Positions 53,670-62,364 of a DNA stretch of 64,000 bases are shown here, one piece after another. The stretch comes from Sphingobacterium corticibacterium (lineage in GTDB: Bacteria; Bacteroidota; Bacteroidia; Sphingobacteriales; Sphingobacteriaceae). The notes under the pieces were generated by a model that was not told the DNA's origin, ran no database searches, and worked only from the letters and a program-made list of their open reading frames with translations. The position numbers and the translations under genes were made by a program. The stretch lies in assembly GCF_004208525.1 (NCBI RefSeq), contig NZ_SGIT01000001.1:1798001-1862000 (forward strand), written 5' to 3'. How positions within the stretch are numbered: position 1 is the first letter of the stretch; each line of letters starts with the position of its first letter.

Positions 53670-55027
53670 GGTTGAGGGATTTGAAAGGTTGCAGATTCAC
53701 GTTCCAATTTAGCCAATGCTGCCAGCACCTGTAACTGACTGATATTGACAGAAAGTTTTGCAGCAGTATATTGACTACGCGCGTCAATGGCTTCCATATA
53801 GCTATTAACGCCTTCATTGTAGCCCCGCTGTATGAGTCGCTGATAAGTAGATGCAGCTTCTAGCTGCGTTTTTGATTTTTCATAATTTTTACGTGCTGCC
53901 AGCACGCCATTCCGGGCAACTTTTGCGGCCAATGTCAACTGTTGCTCTGCCTGCGCTTTTCTGTTCCATGTTTCGGCGAGGTCGATTTTTGTTTCCTCCA
54001 TCTTCAGACGGTTTCTATTACCCTGAAAAAGAGGTACAGACAAGGTCAGCCCAACCATAAAATAACGCGAATCCCGGTTAAATTTTAAACCCTCTGCCTG
54101 GGATCCCAAGTCAAGAAATCCGCTTACTTTTGGAACCAGATACTGTTTATTCATCTTCAATACAGATTCCTGCATCGCTATCCCGGTCTGCAAAGCGAGC
54201 AGCTCTTCACGTTGGGAGATATCGATTTCGTCTCCGTTCTCTAAACCCCAGTTCTCTTCTGAGAAAAGCGTACTATCCTGTTCGATAAACGCGTCGGCGT
54301 CCCGGTTCAGTAATGCATTGAAATACAAAGAACTGTTTTTGATGTTCTTTTCTGCTTCGGCAAGTTGCGATTCGATTTGTGCTATTTCCGTTTTTGCCCG
54401 AACAACATAAGCGGGCAATCCCTTACCTGCTTCTAACAGCTTCTCGTTAACCCGAAGCCCTTCATGGGCTAATTCCAACGACGATTTATATATGCCTTCT
54501 ACCTCCAAGGCGCTGATATATCGATAATATGCCTCTTTAATTTCCTTGACTAATTCACGTTTATAAATCCCTATCTCCGATTCCTCTAGACGCACTGCAT
54601 CCGTTTTAATCTGTTTATTATGGGCAATATCTGTGTTGATAAGCGGAATGACGGTACGTACCTTGGCATCATAATAGTTCTGCGGAAGAAAATTAATCGT
54701 TTCATTCTGTATTTGCGGAAATGCTTGCGACTGCGTGAGCGCATTCAACGTATTGTAAACAGGATTAAGCATGTCGCCCACCGGCAAATTAATGGATCGT
54801 CCGCCTTTCGCATGCGTATAAGCTACGTCTAAGTCAATAGCAGGTAGATACATGGATCTTGCGACCTGTAATGCATTCATTGCCCGCTGCAGGGAGAGAT
54901 TTTTCTGCTGAAGCACCAAATTATGATCTAGCCCTTCTTCAATATAATCCAACAAAGGCGATGTCTGTCCGAAGATGCTCATGCCGGAAAAACAAATGAA
55001 AATCAAACTTATGAATACCGTTCTCAT
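53666..55027 (-). CDS. TolC-family outer-membrane channel (453 aa)
   Basis: Outer-membrane efflux channel of the tripartite RND system. It has a signal peptide (MRTVFISLIFICFSGMSIFG), then two outer-membrane efflux protein repeats with long coiled-coil helices, for example LSLQRAMNALQVARSMYLPA and AEQQLTLAAKVARNG, and the GLTLSVPLFQGNRNRLKMEE segment typical of the second repeat. It lies between the regulator gene (33 bases upstream) and the adaptor gene (4-base overlap). A perfect 13-bp palindrome lies 3 bases upstream of its start and matches the site in the tetR promoter. Confidence 0.94.
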   Translation of the reverse strand: MRTVFISLIFICFSGMSIFGQTSPLLDYIEEGLDHNLVLQQKNLSLQRAMNALQVARSMYLPAIDLDVAYTHAKGGRSINLPVGDMLNPVYNTLNALTQSQAFPQIQNETINFLPQNYYDAKVRTVIPLINTDIAHNKQIKTDAVRLEESEIGIYKRELVKEIKEAYYRYISALEVEGIYKSSLELAHEGLRVNEKLLEAGKGLPAYVVRAKTEIAQIESQLAEAEKNIKNSSLYFNALLNRDADAFIEQDSTLFSEENWGLENGDEIDISQREELLALQTGIAMQESVLKMNKQYLVPKVSGFLDLGSQAEGLKFNRDSRYFMVGLTLSVPLFQGNRNRLKMEETKIDLAETWNRKAQAEQQLTLAAKVARNGVLAARKNYEKSKTQLEAASTYQRLIQRGYNEGVNSYMEAIDARSQYTAAKLSVNISQLQVLAALAKLERESATFQIPQP

Positions 55028-55029
55028 TA

Positions 55030-55042
55030 TTAACAGTGTTAA
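55030..55042. promoter_or_regulatory. Predicted TetR operator before tolC
   Basis: TTAACAGTGTTAA is a perfect 13-bp palindrome (6-bp arms around one base) located 3 bases before the tolC start. Its core is the reverse complement of the site in the tetR promoter, and TGTTAAGTTT is common to both copies. Confidence 0.62.
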
Positions 55043-55060
55043 GTTTACATTTAAAATTTT

Positions 55061-55699
55061 TTATTTAGTGGATTCTAGATAATGTACAAGGACACGGAAT
55101 GCATTTTCAATCATGCGCTCCTGATCCTCATCTCCGAAAACGACATGCATCATACTTCTAAGATGTCCCGAAACGTACAATGCACACATACCGTGTACAG
55201 AAGCCCAAGCTTCCATCGCTACATGTGTAGCATCCAGTCCCTTAAAATAACCTTGGTCCTGGCCATCTCGAACTGTCTTTAAAAGAAAATCGAAAACACG
55301 TTCTCCGTCTTCCCATGATGCCTCTACACAATTGATTTCCAAATGCTCCATCGGGTCTTTCATAACAAACATCAATTCATAGAAATCTGGGTGTTCAAAT
55401 GCAAATTTAATATAACATCTGCCTAGTGCTTTCAATCGTTCAAAAGGAGATTCCACCTGCATCAAGGGCTGAAAGTTCTGTCGTAACAGCTGAAAACCCT
55501 CTTGGTGCAGTGCGTAGATAATATCACTCTTATCTTTATAATACAGGTATATTGTCGTCGGACTGAATTCGATTTCCTTGGCAATTTTCCGAATAGAAGT
55601 AGCTTCATAACCTGCTGTCAGAAACAACTTTTTAGCTGCTTCCAAAATACGCTTGCGCAAATCTTCTTTATGCCTGGTCTTCCGTTCTTGTATACCCAT
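55061..55699 (-). CDS. TetR/AcrR-family repressor of the efflux operon (212 aa)
   Basis: Predicted repressor of its own operon (tetR-tolC-adaptor-pump). The N-terminal helix-turn-helix reads RILEAAKKLFLTAGYEATSI, then RKIAKEIEFSPTTIYLYYKD, a canonical TetR DNA-binding domain. The ligand-binding domain (about 75-210) has the TetR_C pattern with FEHPDFYELMFVMKDP. It is the first gene of the unit. A promoter with an operator-like palindrome precisely in its spacer lies 18 bases upstream of the start, and a second copy precedes tolC. Likely derepressed by a pump substrate. Confidence 0.95.
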   Translation of the reverse strand: MGIQERKTRHKEDLRKRILEAAKKLFLTAGYEATSIRKIAKEIEFSPTTIYLYYKDKSDIIYALHQEGFQLLRQNFQPLMQVESPFERLKALGRCYIKFAFEHPDFYELMFVMKDPMEHLEINCVEASWEDGERVFDFLLKTVRDGQDQGYFKGLDATHVAMEAWASVHGMCALYVSGHLRSMMHVVFGDEDQERMIENAFRVLVHYLESTK

Positions 55700-55716
55700 C
55701 TAATTTTTTTAAAAAA

Positions 55717-55748
55717 CAAAAATAGTGAACACTGTTAAGTTTCACAAA
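55717..55748 (-). promoter_or_regulatory. tetR promoter with operator in its spacer
   Basis: On the minus strand TTTG (55745-55748), 20 bases, then TATTTTTG (55717-55724) matches the Bacteroidota -33/-7 consensus. The spacer holds TTAACAGTGTTCA (55726-55738), an almost perfect palindrome matching the site before tolC. A wider GTGAA/TTCAC pair also flanks it. A repressor bound here would block RNA polymerase. Confidence 0.78.
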
Positions 55749-55776
55749 TATTAAAATAAAATAGTGAAGAAAACAA

Positions 55777-55800
55777 AGCCCCCGCAAAACTGCGGGGGCT
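55777..55800 (-). terminator. Strong terminator of the hsp20 gene
   Basis: AGCCCCCGCA (55777-55786) and TGCGGGGGCT (55791-55800) form a perfect GC-rich 10-bp stem with a 4-base loop, followed on the minus strand by TTGTTTTCTTC. It isolates hsp20 from the downstream efflux operon. Confidence 0.9.
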
Positions 55801-55836
55801 TCCTCCTCACCTAAAAACAAACCACACTACATCCTA

Positions 55837-56280
55837 CTATTTTACTTCGATCAGCCTTTTCGCGACGATAGCTTCTTCTTTCTTACCCACTGTCACTTGC
55901 AATACGCCGTCTACATATTCTGCTTCAATATCACCATAATTGACGGAATCTGGTAATGAAAAAGAACGTGTGAAAGAAGTGTAACTAAATTCCTTTTTGC
56001 TATACAATTTATCGTTCTCGCTCGTTTCCTCTTTTTTCTCTGCGGAAATTGTAATCATATTTTTATCCACATTGATTTTAAAATCTGATTTCTGTAATCC
56101 CGGAGCCGCCAATTCAATTTTGAACGACTTATCAGTTTCCGCGATATTCACTGCAGGAACGCGTGTGACTAAGCGGTCTGAAATAAATGAATCATTGAAG
56201 ATGTTGTCGAAAAAGTTGTTAACATAAGGGTTAACTACATCTGAATTGACAGTTCTGTTTGGAAATTTGATTAATGCCAT
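55837..56280 (-). CDS. Hsp20/alpha-crystallin family small heat-shock protein (147 aa)
   Basis: ATP-independent holdase chaperone that binds unfolding proteins. The alpha-crystallin domain (about 45-135) starts RVPAVNIAETDKSFKIELAA and ends with the conserved VDGVLQVTVGK strand; the SKKEFSYTSFTRSFSLPDSV segment is typical. The short C-terminus is VAKRLIEVK with the I-x-V type motif used in oligomer contacts. The gene is a single unit with a strong terminator behind and, unusually for this phylum, a full Shine-Dalgarno sequence in front. Two palindromic motifs lie farther upstream and may control heat or stress induction. Confidence 0.95.
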   Translation of the reverse strand: MALIKFPNRTVNSDVVNPYVNNFFDNIFNDSFISDRLVTRVPAVNIAETDKSFKIELAAPGLQKSDFKINVDKNMITISAEKKEETSENDKLYSKKEFSYTSFTRSFSLPDSVNYGDIEAEYVDGVLQVTVGKKEEAIVAKRLIEVK

Positions 56281-56286
56281 GTTGAT

Positions 56287-56295
56287 ATCCTCCTA
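56287..56295 (-). promoter_or_regulatory. Strong Shine-Dalgarno of hsp20
   Basis: The minus strand reads TAGGAGGAT ending 6 bases before the ATG. A full GGAGG is rare in Bacteroidota, which mostly use AT-rich leaders. It supports the chosen start and suggests high expression. Confidence 0.8.
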
Positions 56296-56368
56296 TTTTT
56301 AATTTCGTTATGTTTTATGCTTGACTGGAATCAAATCTTATACCGAAGCGTTAAAACAATAGAATCAA

Positions 56369-56410
56369 GACAAAATGTCTTTAAAAAATAAAAAATAACG
56401 ACATAATGTC
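56369..56410. promoter_or_regulatory. Two copies of a GACAWAATGTC palindrome upstream of hsp20
   Basis: GACAAAATGTC (56369-56379) and GACATAATGTC (56400-56410) are near-identical palindromes 31 bases apart, about three helical turns. They lie between hsp20 and folB, 90-130 bases before hsp20. They do not resemble the CIRCE element. Probably operator sites for an unknown regulator. Confidence 0.5.
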
Positions 56411-56439
56411 ATTAGCAACACATTAATATAAGATATACT

Positions 56440-56805
56440 TTATTTCTTATAGCATAAAGACACGACTGAATGCACATAGTCATGACCGAATGGAGGTGTT
56501 GTTTTACGAATGGAGATACGTGCTTCATGAATAAAAGCATAACGAGCCTGTATATTGCAAAGAATTTCGTGGGCCGCGGACTCCAGAAGTTTCCGTTCTT
56601 TTTTCATAACCCCACCTAATAAATCATAAAGTTCGGCATAATTAACCGTATTCGACAGATCCTCGGCGTCGGTATTGTCAAAGGGAAAGTAGATAGACAC
56701 ATCCACGAAAAACTCATTTCCCAAAATACGTTCCTCTTCGTAGTACCCGATCGGCGAAAAGAAACGCACATCTTTAAGCGCCACTTCCTGTATGATAGAA
56801 CCCAT
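56440..56805 (-). CDS. folB: Dihydroneopterin aldolase
   Basis: Folate-pathway enzyme converting dihydroneopterin to 6-hydroxymethyl-dihydropterin and glycolaldehyde. It shows the early VALKDVRFFSPIGYYEEER (usual form: gYHGxxxxE), TVNYAELYDLL (substrate-binding YxxL region), LLESAAHEI (containing the conserved Glu) and the late ARISIRKTTPP with the catalytic Lys. The frame opens with TTG at 56811; ATG 56805 is preferred (121 aa, normal length). Upstream, the DUF1080 gene is divergent across about 125 bases with no obvious element. The hsp20 gene lies downstream on the same strand, with its own signals in between. Confidence 0.92.
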   Translation of the reverse strand: MGSIIQEVALKDVRFFSPIGYYEEERILGNEFFVDVSIYFPFDNTDAEDLSNTVNYAELYDLLGGVMKKERKLLESAAHEILCNIQARYAFIHEARISIRKTTPPFGHDYVHSVVSLCYKK

Positions 56806-56930
56806 ATACAAACTTATAAAAAAATGAAACCGAGATGTAAATAATATGATAAAAGAAAAAATAATTAGATGAAACCTGTAAATTAATACATATTATTGTT
56901 TCACTATAAGTACCAAAAAAAATATATCCC

Positions 56931-57665
56931 ATGCATATTCAATTCGGAAGCACGTTATTACTTTTAACATTATCCTTAAGCAGTATGGCGCAGACAAAAT
57001 TCAAACCAGAAGACACAGAATTTTACGCTCCTAAACCTCCTGTTGTAACACTTAAAAACCAAGTACCCAGTGATGCCATCGTTCTCTTTGATGGAACAGA
57101 CCTAGACCAATGGGTAAGCCGTAATAACCCTGAACAGGCCGCTGCGTGGACTGTAGAGAACAACATTTTAAAGGTTAAACCTAAAACAGGCGACATCCAA
57201 ACCAAACAAGTATTTGAAGATTTCCAACTCCATGTAGAATGGAAAAGTCCGGAAATCATAAAAGGCGAAGGCCAAGGGCGTGGAAACAGCGGCATATTTC
57301 TGCAAGGCAGATATGAAGTACAGGTACTGGACAATGACGACAATCCTACCTACGTCAACGGGCAAGCTGGGAGCATATACAAACAGCGCCCTCCATTGGT
57401 GGAGGTAAGAGCAACCGACGACAAATGGCACCGTTATGATATCGTTTATAAAGCACCACGCTTTAATAAAGATGGTATGCTGATCAGCAAAGGTAGCGTT
57501 ACCATATTACATAACGGTGTATTGATACAGAACAACACGCAAATCGAGGGTACGACAGAATATATTGGTTTACCAAAGATGGAGGCACATGGCGCTGGCC
57601 CTATTATCCTACAGGATCACAACAATCCGGTGAGTTTCCGCAATATATGGATTAGACCGTTATAA
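56931..57665 (+). CDS. DUF1080 / 3-keto-disaccharide hydrolase-like secreted protein (244 aa)
   Basis: Secreted protein with a signal peptide (MHIQFGSTLLLLTLSLSSMA) and one LamG-like DUF1080 domain (about 45-242). Signatures are VLFDGTDLDQWVSR, ILKVKPKTGDIQTKQ, FQLHVEWKSPE, GRGNSGIFLQGRYEVQVLD and the C-terminal PIILQDHNNPVSFRNIWIRPL. Some members of this family hydrolyse 3-keto-glycosides formed by oxidative glycan cleavage; others have unknown roles. It stands alone, convergent with asnB, with a paired hairpin behind it. Activity here is unproven because no partner oxidoreductase gene is adjacent. Confidence 0.9.
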   Translation: MHIQFGSTLLLLTLSLSSMAQTKFKPEDTEFYAPKPPVVTLKNQVPSDAIVLFDGTDLDQWVSRNNPEQAAAWTVENNILKVKPKTGDIQTKQVFEDFQLHVEWKSPEIIKGEGQGRGNSGIFLQGRYEVQVLDNDDNPTYVNGQAGSIYKQRPPLVEVRATDDKWHRYDIVYKAPRFNKDGMLISKGSVTILHNGVLIQNNTQIEGTTEYIGLPKMEAHGAGPIILQDHNNPVSFRNIWIRPL

Positions 57666-57704
57666 TTAAGGTAGAAACGTTGCCAACCAACGCCTCTACC
57701 TTAA
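57666..57704. terminator. Convergent hairpin between the DUF1080 gene and asnB
   Basis: Outer arms TTAAGGTAGA (57666-57675) and TCTACCTTAA (57695-57704) are perfect complements, with an inner CGTTG/CAACG stem. It starts right after the DUF1080 stop codon and precedes the asnB stop, so it may stop transcription from both sides, although no strong T-run follows. Confidence 0.6.
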
Positions 57705-57726
57705 CTAAGATTTCATAAATTGTACG

Positions 57727-59418
57727 TTAAATAGCTGGTTGCGATGTTCTTTCGTAGCTATCGTTATGCACATGAGCCACAGCTCTGCCTGAAGGATCAT
57801 TCATATTCTGAAAAGAAGCATCCCAAGCTAACGCCTCTGGGGTGCTACAAGCAACCGATTTCACAGACGGCACCGTCATAGCTGCGGCTTCCGATGGAAA
57901 ATGTGACTCAAATATAGAACGATACAAAAACTCTTCTTTATTTTTTGGCGGATTAACAGGAAAACGCACCGCTGCTGTTTCAAATTCGACATCAGACACG
58001 TTGTTTTCTGCCAGTTCTTTCAACGTATCAATCCAACTATATCCCACCCCATCGGAAAACTGTTCTTTTTGGCGCCAAGCGATGCTTTCAGGTAGATAAT
58101 CCTCAAACGCCTTTCGCACGACCCATTTCTCCATCCGCCCATCTTTTATCATCTTATCCGCTGGGTTAAGCGTCATCGCGACATCCATAAACTCTTTATC
58201 CAAGAACGGCACGCGTCCCTCTACTCCCCAAGCTGCTAAAGACTTATTCGCACGCAAACAGTCATACAGATACAATTTTTTCAGTTTCCGCACGGTCTCT
58301 TCATGAAACTCTTGGGCATTAGGTGCTTTATGGAAATATAGATACCCCCCAAAAAGTTCATCAGATCCTTCACCGGACAATACCATTTTGATCCCCATAG
58401 ATTTAATAACGCGCGATAAGAGATACATCGGTGTTGAAGCACGGACAGTCGTCACATCATAGGTCTCTAAATGGTAAATAACATCCCGGATAGCGTCTAG
58501 CCCTTCCTGGATCGTAAAGTTAATTTCATGATGGATCGTACCAATATGGTCGGCCGCCTTTTTGGCTGCAATCAAATCAGGCGCACCTTTTAATCCCACC
58601 GCAAACGAATGCAGTTGGGGATACCAGGCTTCTTCTTTGCCTCCCGTTTCAATGCGTTTGGATGCGAATTTCTTTGTGATAGCTGCGATAACAGAAGAAT
58701 CTAGACCACCGGATAAGAGAACACCGTATGGAACATCCGACATCAGCTGCCGTTGCACTGCATCTTCCAGCGCCTGACGTAGTTTCGCTAAATCTGTCTC
58801 CTTATCTTTTACTACATCGTAGGACTCCCAATCACGCGTATACCATTTCTTAGGTTCATTCCCATCTTTACTGTACAGGTAGTGTCCGGGAGGAAATTGT
58901 GCTATCTCCCTACAAAATCCCTCCAATGATTTCAATTCGGAAGCGACAAAAAGCTGTCCATTTTCATCTTTGCCGTAATATAATGGGATAATCCCCATGT
59001 GATCACGCGCAATCAAAAAGGAGTCGTTACGTGCATCATATAGCGCAAAACCAAATATGCCATTCAAATCTTCTACAAACGAAGCACCTTTTGCCAGATA
59101 CAATGCCAAAATGACTTCCGAATCCGACTGTGTGGTAAATTCGTAATTAGGTAGTGTATTTCGGAGTTGTTGATGATTATAGATTTCACCATTTACAGCA
59201 AGAACAACGTTGCCATCTGGACTAAACAATGGCTGACTTCCTGATTTAGGATCTACAATAGCCAAGCGCTCATGCGCTAAAATAGCATTTTCACTGGTAA
59301 AAATACCTGACCAGTCTGGCCCGCGATGGCGAATACGCTTCGACATTTCCAACACCTGCGGTCTCAACTTCTCCGAGGAGAATGGCTTTAATTCAAAGGC
59401 ACCAACAATTCCACACAT
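57727..59418 (-). CDS. asnB: Asparagine synthetase B (glutamine-hydrolysing)
   Basis: Makes asparagine from aspartate, glutamine and ATP. The N-terminal glutaminase domain begins MCGIVGAFEL with the nucleophile Cys2, followed by MSKRIRHRGPDW and AVNGEIYNH. The C-terminal synthetase domain has the pyrophosphate loop GVLLSGGLDSSVIAA and the SGEGSDELFGGYLYFHKAP segment. The 563-aa length matches the E. coli type enzyme. The 182-base gap before it, toward the decarboxylase gene, is very AT-rich and holds no other recognisable feature; the asnB promoter probably lies there. It could also be read through from the decarboxylase gene. Confidence 0.97.
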   Translation of the reverse strand: MCGIVGAFELKPFSSEKLRPQVLEMSKRIRHRGPDWSGIFTSENAILAHERLAIVDPKSGSQPLFSPDGNVVLAVNGEIYNHQQLRNTLPNYEFTTQSDSEVILALYLAKGASFVEDLNGIFGFALYDARNDSFLIARDHMGIIPLYYGKDENGQLFVASELKSLEGFCREIAQFPPGHYLYSKDGNEPKKWYTRDWESYDVVKDKETDLAKLRQALEDAVQRQLMSDVPYGVLLSGGLDSSVIAAITKKFASKRIETGGKEEAWYPQLHSFAVGLKGAPDLIAAKKAADHIGTIHHEINFTIQEGLDAIRDVIYHLETYDVTTVRASTPMYLLSRVIKSMGIKMVLSGEGSDELFGGYLYFHKAPNAQEFHEETVRKLKKLYLYDCLRANKSLAAWGVEGRVPFLDKEFMDVAMTLNPADKMIKDGRMEKWVVRKAFEDYLPESIAWRQKEQFSDGVGYSWIDTLKELAENNVSDVEFETAAVRFPVNPPKNKEEFLYRSIFESHFPSEAAAMTVPSVKSVACSTPEALAWDASFQNMNDPSGRAVAHVHNDSYERTSQPAI

Positions 59419-59600
59419 AAATTTAAATTTTAATACTGTTTACTAATATTCATTAGAATAATGACACAAAGAAACATATTAAAAAATTAAATTCATAATG
59501 TTTTTTATTTTTTATTAAAAATAACGCAACACAAATATCATTTATTTAAGAAAATTACACAAAAACAAACATTTCAGTGCAGACTATATATTTTTACTCA

Positions 59601-61439
59601 TCAAATAATCCCATGCAAAGATCCCCCCTTAGCGCCAAGACGATCTACCCTTCGCTCCACGGTTTCGTCCTTAATCAAATCCGGGGCATGGTGTGGCTTA
59701 CGACGTGCATCGATAATAACAGGCCCTTTACAACCCCAATGTTTAAAAGACGTAAAGCTATCGATACCATAGATATCATAGGCGGGGTTACTGCGGGTAA
59801 ACGTTATCCAAACAAAATTATTAATGGTATCTGCCGTAAAAGCGGCATCGTCAGCCAATACAATCAGTTGAATACCATCCCAATCTTGGGATTTCGCTTC
59901 TTTACACCAGGCCTCGATTGCTTCAGCTTCTTCTCTATAAGCGGTAAAGGGTCTTCCATCTAGCACGATAACACCCGGTAAGGGCATTTTTGCCTGATTG
60001 AACGGGCGGGGAAGGTTTAAGGACAGCGGAATTTCTTTTCGTAACTCCCGCTTTTTCTTTCCTACCGCCGCTAACGTAACTTTTGAACCGGCATTTAGTC
60101 CATCTCCCGAATAATCTAACGTATCAATCGTAGTATTTGTCAAAAAGTGTAAATCGCGGGTTAAATCAATACGCTCCAAGATATGCATTAAAAAACCTGG
60201 GATATCATGAATATCCAATAGCGGGTTATCCTCATGCGCAGCAATAAAAAGATATTTTGCCAAACTGAGCTGGTTTGTTCCCAAAATCTGATTAGCAATC
60301 GTCAAGACCTCCTGTGGTCGGTCGACTTCTTGATAAGGCGTATACCGCTCGCTGCCGATCGCAAATAGCAACGGATGCACCCCCGCAGGATCCACTGCAT
60401 GGACAGCATGTAAACCATTTATTTGTTGTGGAATAGCGTTGCCTGTGATTTCGTGGATCAGCGCACCAAAACTGGTATCTTCTTGTGGCGGTCTGCCGAC
60501 CACCGTAAATGACCAGATGGGATTTTGACGATGGTAAACTTTATGCACCTTCATCAAAGGAAACGGATGCGTTAAGCTGTAATACCCGATATGATCCCCA
60601 AACGGCCCTTCAGGCTTATTTTCATTAGGGTATACCGTACCGGTAATAACGAAATCTGCATCTGCGGAAATACAAAACCCTTCCTCATCATAAAAATAAC
60701 GAAACCGTCGATTTCCCAAAGTTCCAGCAAAAATCATTTCCGAGAGCCCTTCGGGTAATGGCATCACAGCCGAGAGTGGGTGCGAAGGAGGTCCACCGAC
60801 AAAAATACTGACTTTTAATGGCACACCAAGCTGATTTGCTTTCGTTTGATGCACACCAATCCCACGATGCAATTGGTAATGAAGGCCGATTTCTTTGTCC
60901 TGCACATATTCATTTCCCGATAGTTGTATACGATACATCCCCAGATTAGCCTGCATAATACCCGGACGTGAAGCATCTTCCGTATACACTTGCGGCATGG
61001 TCACAAACGCACCGCCGTCCATCGGCCAATTGACGATTTGCGGTAAAGCAGAAATTTGTGTCTGCCCATATAAAATAGGAGATCCGACTCTCTTCTTCCA
61101 AGGGAGTGCGCCCAGCGCAACCATGGATGAGCCGATATAATCGAAGGGATTTTTCAATACCGAGATGGGGTTCATCTTCACGTCGACCAATTTTTTCACG
61201 TGATCCAATGTATCGCGAAACATAAATCTGGAGCGGTCCAGCGTCCCAAAGAGGTTGGAAACCGCCGGAAACTTCGAGCCTTTAATGTTTTCAAAAAATA
61301 GCGCTGGTCCTTCTGCATCGAATACGCGCATGTGGATAGCAGCCATTTCCAAATAGGGATCGACTTCCTCTTTAATGCGCACCAAATGCCGGTGTTGTTC
61401 TAAATCAGCGACACACGCTGCTAAACTGCTGTACCCCAT
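59601..61439 (-). CDS. UbiD-family decarboxylase (612 aa)
   Basis: Member of the prenylated-FMN-dependent UbiD family, decarboxylating aromatic or unsaturated acids, often in quinone biosynthesis. Family segments include the N-terminal YSSLAACVADLEQHRHLVRI, FENIKGSKFPAVSNLFG, GIGVHQTKANQLG, SIFVGGPPSHPLSAVMPLPE, and the catalytic region NENKPEGPFGDHIGYYS with its Glu/Asp. It is longer than E. coli UbiD (about 500 aa) by a C-terminal extension, as is common in Bacteroidota homologues. The neighbouring genes do not fix the substrate. No UbiX flavin prenyltransferase gene is in the window; one is expected elsewhere. Confidence 0.9.
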   Translation of the reverse strand: MGYSSLAACVADLEQHRHLVRIKEEVDPYLEMAAIHMRVFDAEGPALFFENIKGSKFPAVSNLFGTLDRSRFMFRDTLDHVKKLVDVKMNPISVLKNPFDYIGSSMVALGALPWKKRVGSPILYGQTQISALPQIVNWPMDGGAFVTMPQVYTEDASRPGIMQANLGMYRIQLSGNEYVQDKEIGLHYQLHRGIGVHQTKANQLGVPLKVSIFVGGPPSHPLSAVMPLPEGLSEMIFAGTLGNRRFRYFYDEEGFCISADADFVITGTVYPNENKPEGPFGDHIGYYSLTHPFPLMKVHKVYHRQNPIWSFTVVGRPPQEDTSFGALIHEITGNAIPQQINGLHAVHAVDPAGVHPLLFAIGSERYTPYQEVDRPQEVLTIANQILGTNQLSLAKYLFIAAHEDNPLLDIHDIPGFLMHILERIDLTRDLHFLTNTTIDTLDYSGDGLNAGSKVTLAAVGKKKRELRKEIPLSLNLPRPFNQAKMPLPGVIVLDGRPFTAYREEAEAIEAWCKEAKSQDWDGIQLIVLADDAAFTADTINNFVWITFTRSNPAYDIYGIDSFTSFKHWGCKGPVIIDARRKPHHAPDLIKDETVERRVDRLGAKGGSLHGII

Positions 61440-61506
61440 GCCTTACGAAATATAGTGAACAACAAAAATAACAGAATAACCGGAAATCGGGCAATGGCGA
61501 ATAAAA

Positions 61507-62364
61507 TTACTCTGCCATCAGAATGTCTTTTAACGGCATAAATGTAAAAGGCAAATAAGCTCCCCAGCTATTATCGATTATCTTATTTACCTGCACAGGT
61601 TGCAAAAACTCCGTCGTTCCCGTATTTTCTTTTATATCTCGTTGATACAACAAACCAAACAGCCAATTTGGCAAGGATATCATCCGTTGTACATTCAGTT
61701 TCGTCTTTAGATTTAAGTAAAGTCGATACAAATCAACCGCCGATATGGTATCTCCTCCCCCTACTTCCAACACATTGTAATGAAAATTGGGAACCTGTAA
61801 AATCGCTTTTAGCCAACGCACAAAGTCATGTATTCCAATAGGCTGAAGTAACCCTCCGCCATATTGTTTAGAATAAAACACTACTTTACGGACTGACATC
61901 TGCCGATATATATTATAGAGTAGGCAATCTTTGCCCACCACTATATTCTTCAGTACCACCGTATAGTCTATCTGTAGCTCTTTCAACAGCTCTATGATGG
62001 GCTGCAGAGAGCGTCTATCCATAAGCCTAGCTACATAAATCAGCCTATTGCATTTTAAATACTTCATCAACCGAATAAAATTACGCAAACACAGCAATTC
62101 CACTCTTACGTTAACCATATCGTCCAACGCAGGCACTTGGGCAAAATAAAAAGACGCATCTATATAGGGAAGCCCCTTACCATCGACTATATCCTCCTTC
62201 AATAAATCAATCTCAAATATTTGAGCGTGAATGGGTTCGGACATCCGTTCTTCAAACAGCTTTCTGTTTCTCGTGATAGCGAACAAACGGAAATCCTCAT
62301 CGGCCATCAAGCTGGCACACCGCCGCCCTACATAATTATTGAGTCCGCTAATCAAAATATCCAT
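61507..62364 (-). CDS. Atypical SDR / NmrA-like NAD(P)-binding protein (285 aa)
   Basis: Rossmann-type protein of the extended or atypical short-chain dehydrogenase group. The start MDILISGLNNYVGRRCASLM has GxNxxxG in place of the usual GATGxxG, and the classic YxxxK catalytic pair is not evident. Later segments include FRLFAITRN and RLIYVARLMDRRSL. The frame runs upstream to 62520, but those residues do not fit the family; ATG 62364 begins exactly at the first beta strand. It may therefore be a binding or regulatory protein rather than an oxidoreductase. It is divergent from the cryptochrome-like gene and upstream of the decarboxylase gene on the minus strand. Confidence 0.7.
   Translation of the reverse strand: MDILISGLNNYVGRRCASLMADEDFRLFAITRNRKLFEERMSEPIHAQIFEIDLLKEDIVDGKGLPYIDASFYFAQVPALDDMVNVRVELLCLRNFIRLMKYLKCNRLIYVARLMDRRSLQPIIELLKELQIDYTVVLKNIVVGKDCLLYNIYRQMSVRKVVFYSKQYGGGLLQPIGIHDFVRWLKAILQVPNFHYNVLEVGGGDTISAVDLYRLYLNLKTKLNVQRMISLPNWLFGLLYQRDIKENTGTTEFLQPVQVNKIIDNSWGAYLPFTFMPLKDILMAE

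Noticed and set aside
53509..53817. 102-aa minus-strand frame at the tolC/adaptor junction
   Set aside because: Out of frame with both confirmed genes, which cover the region fully.
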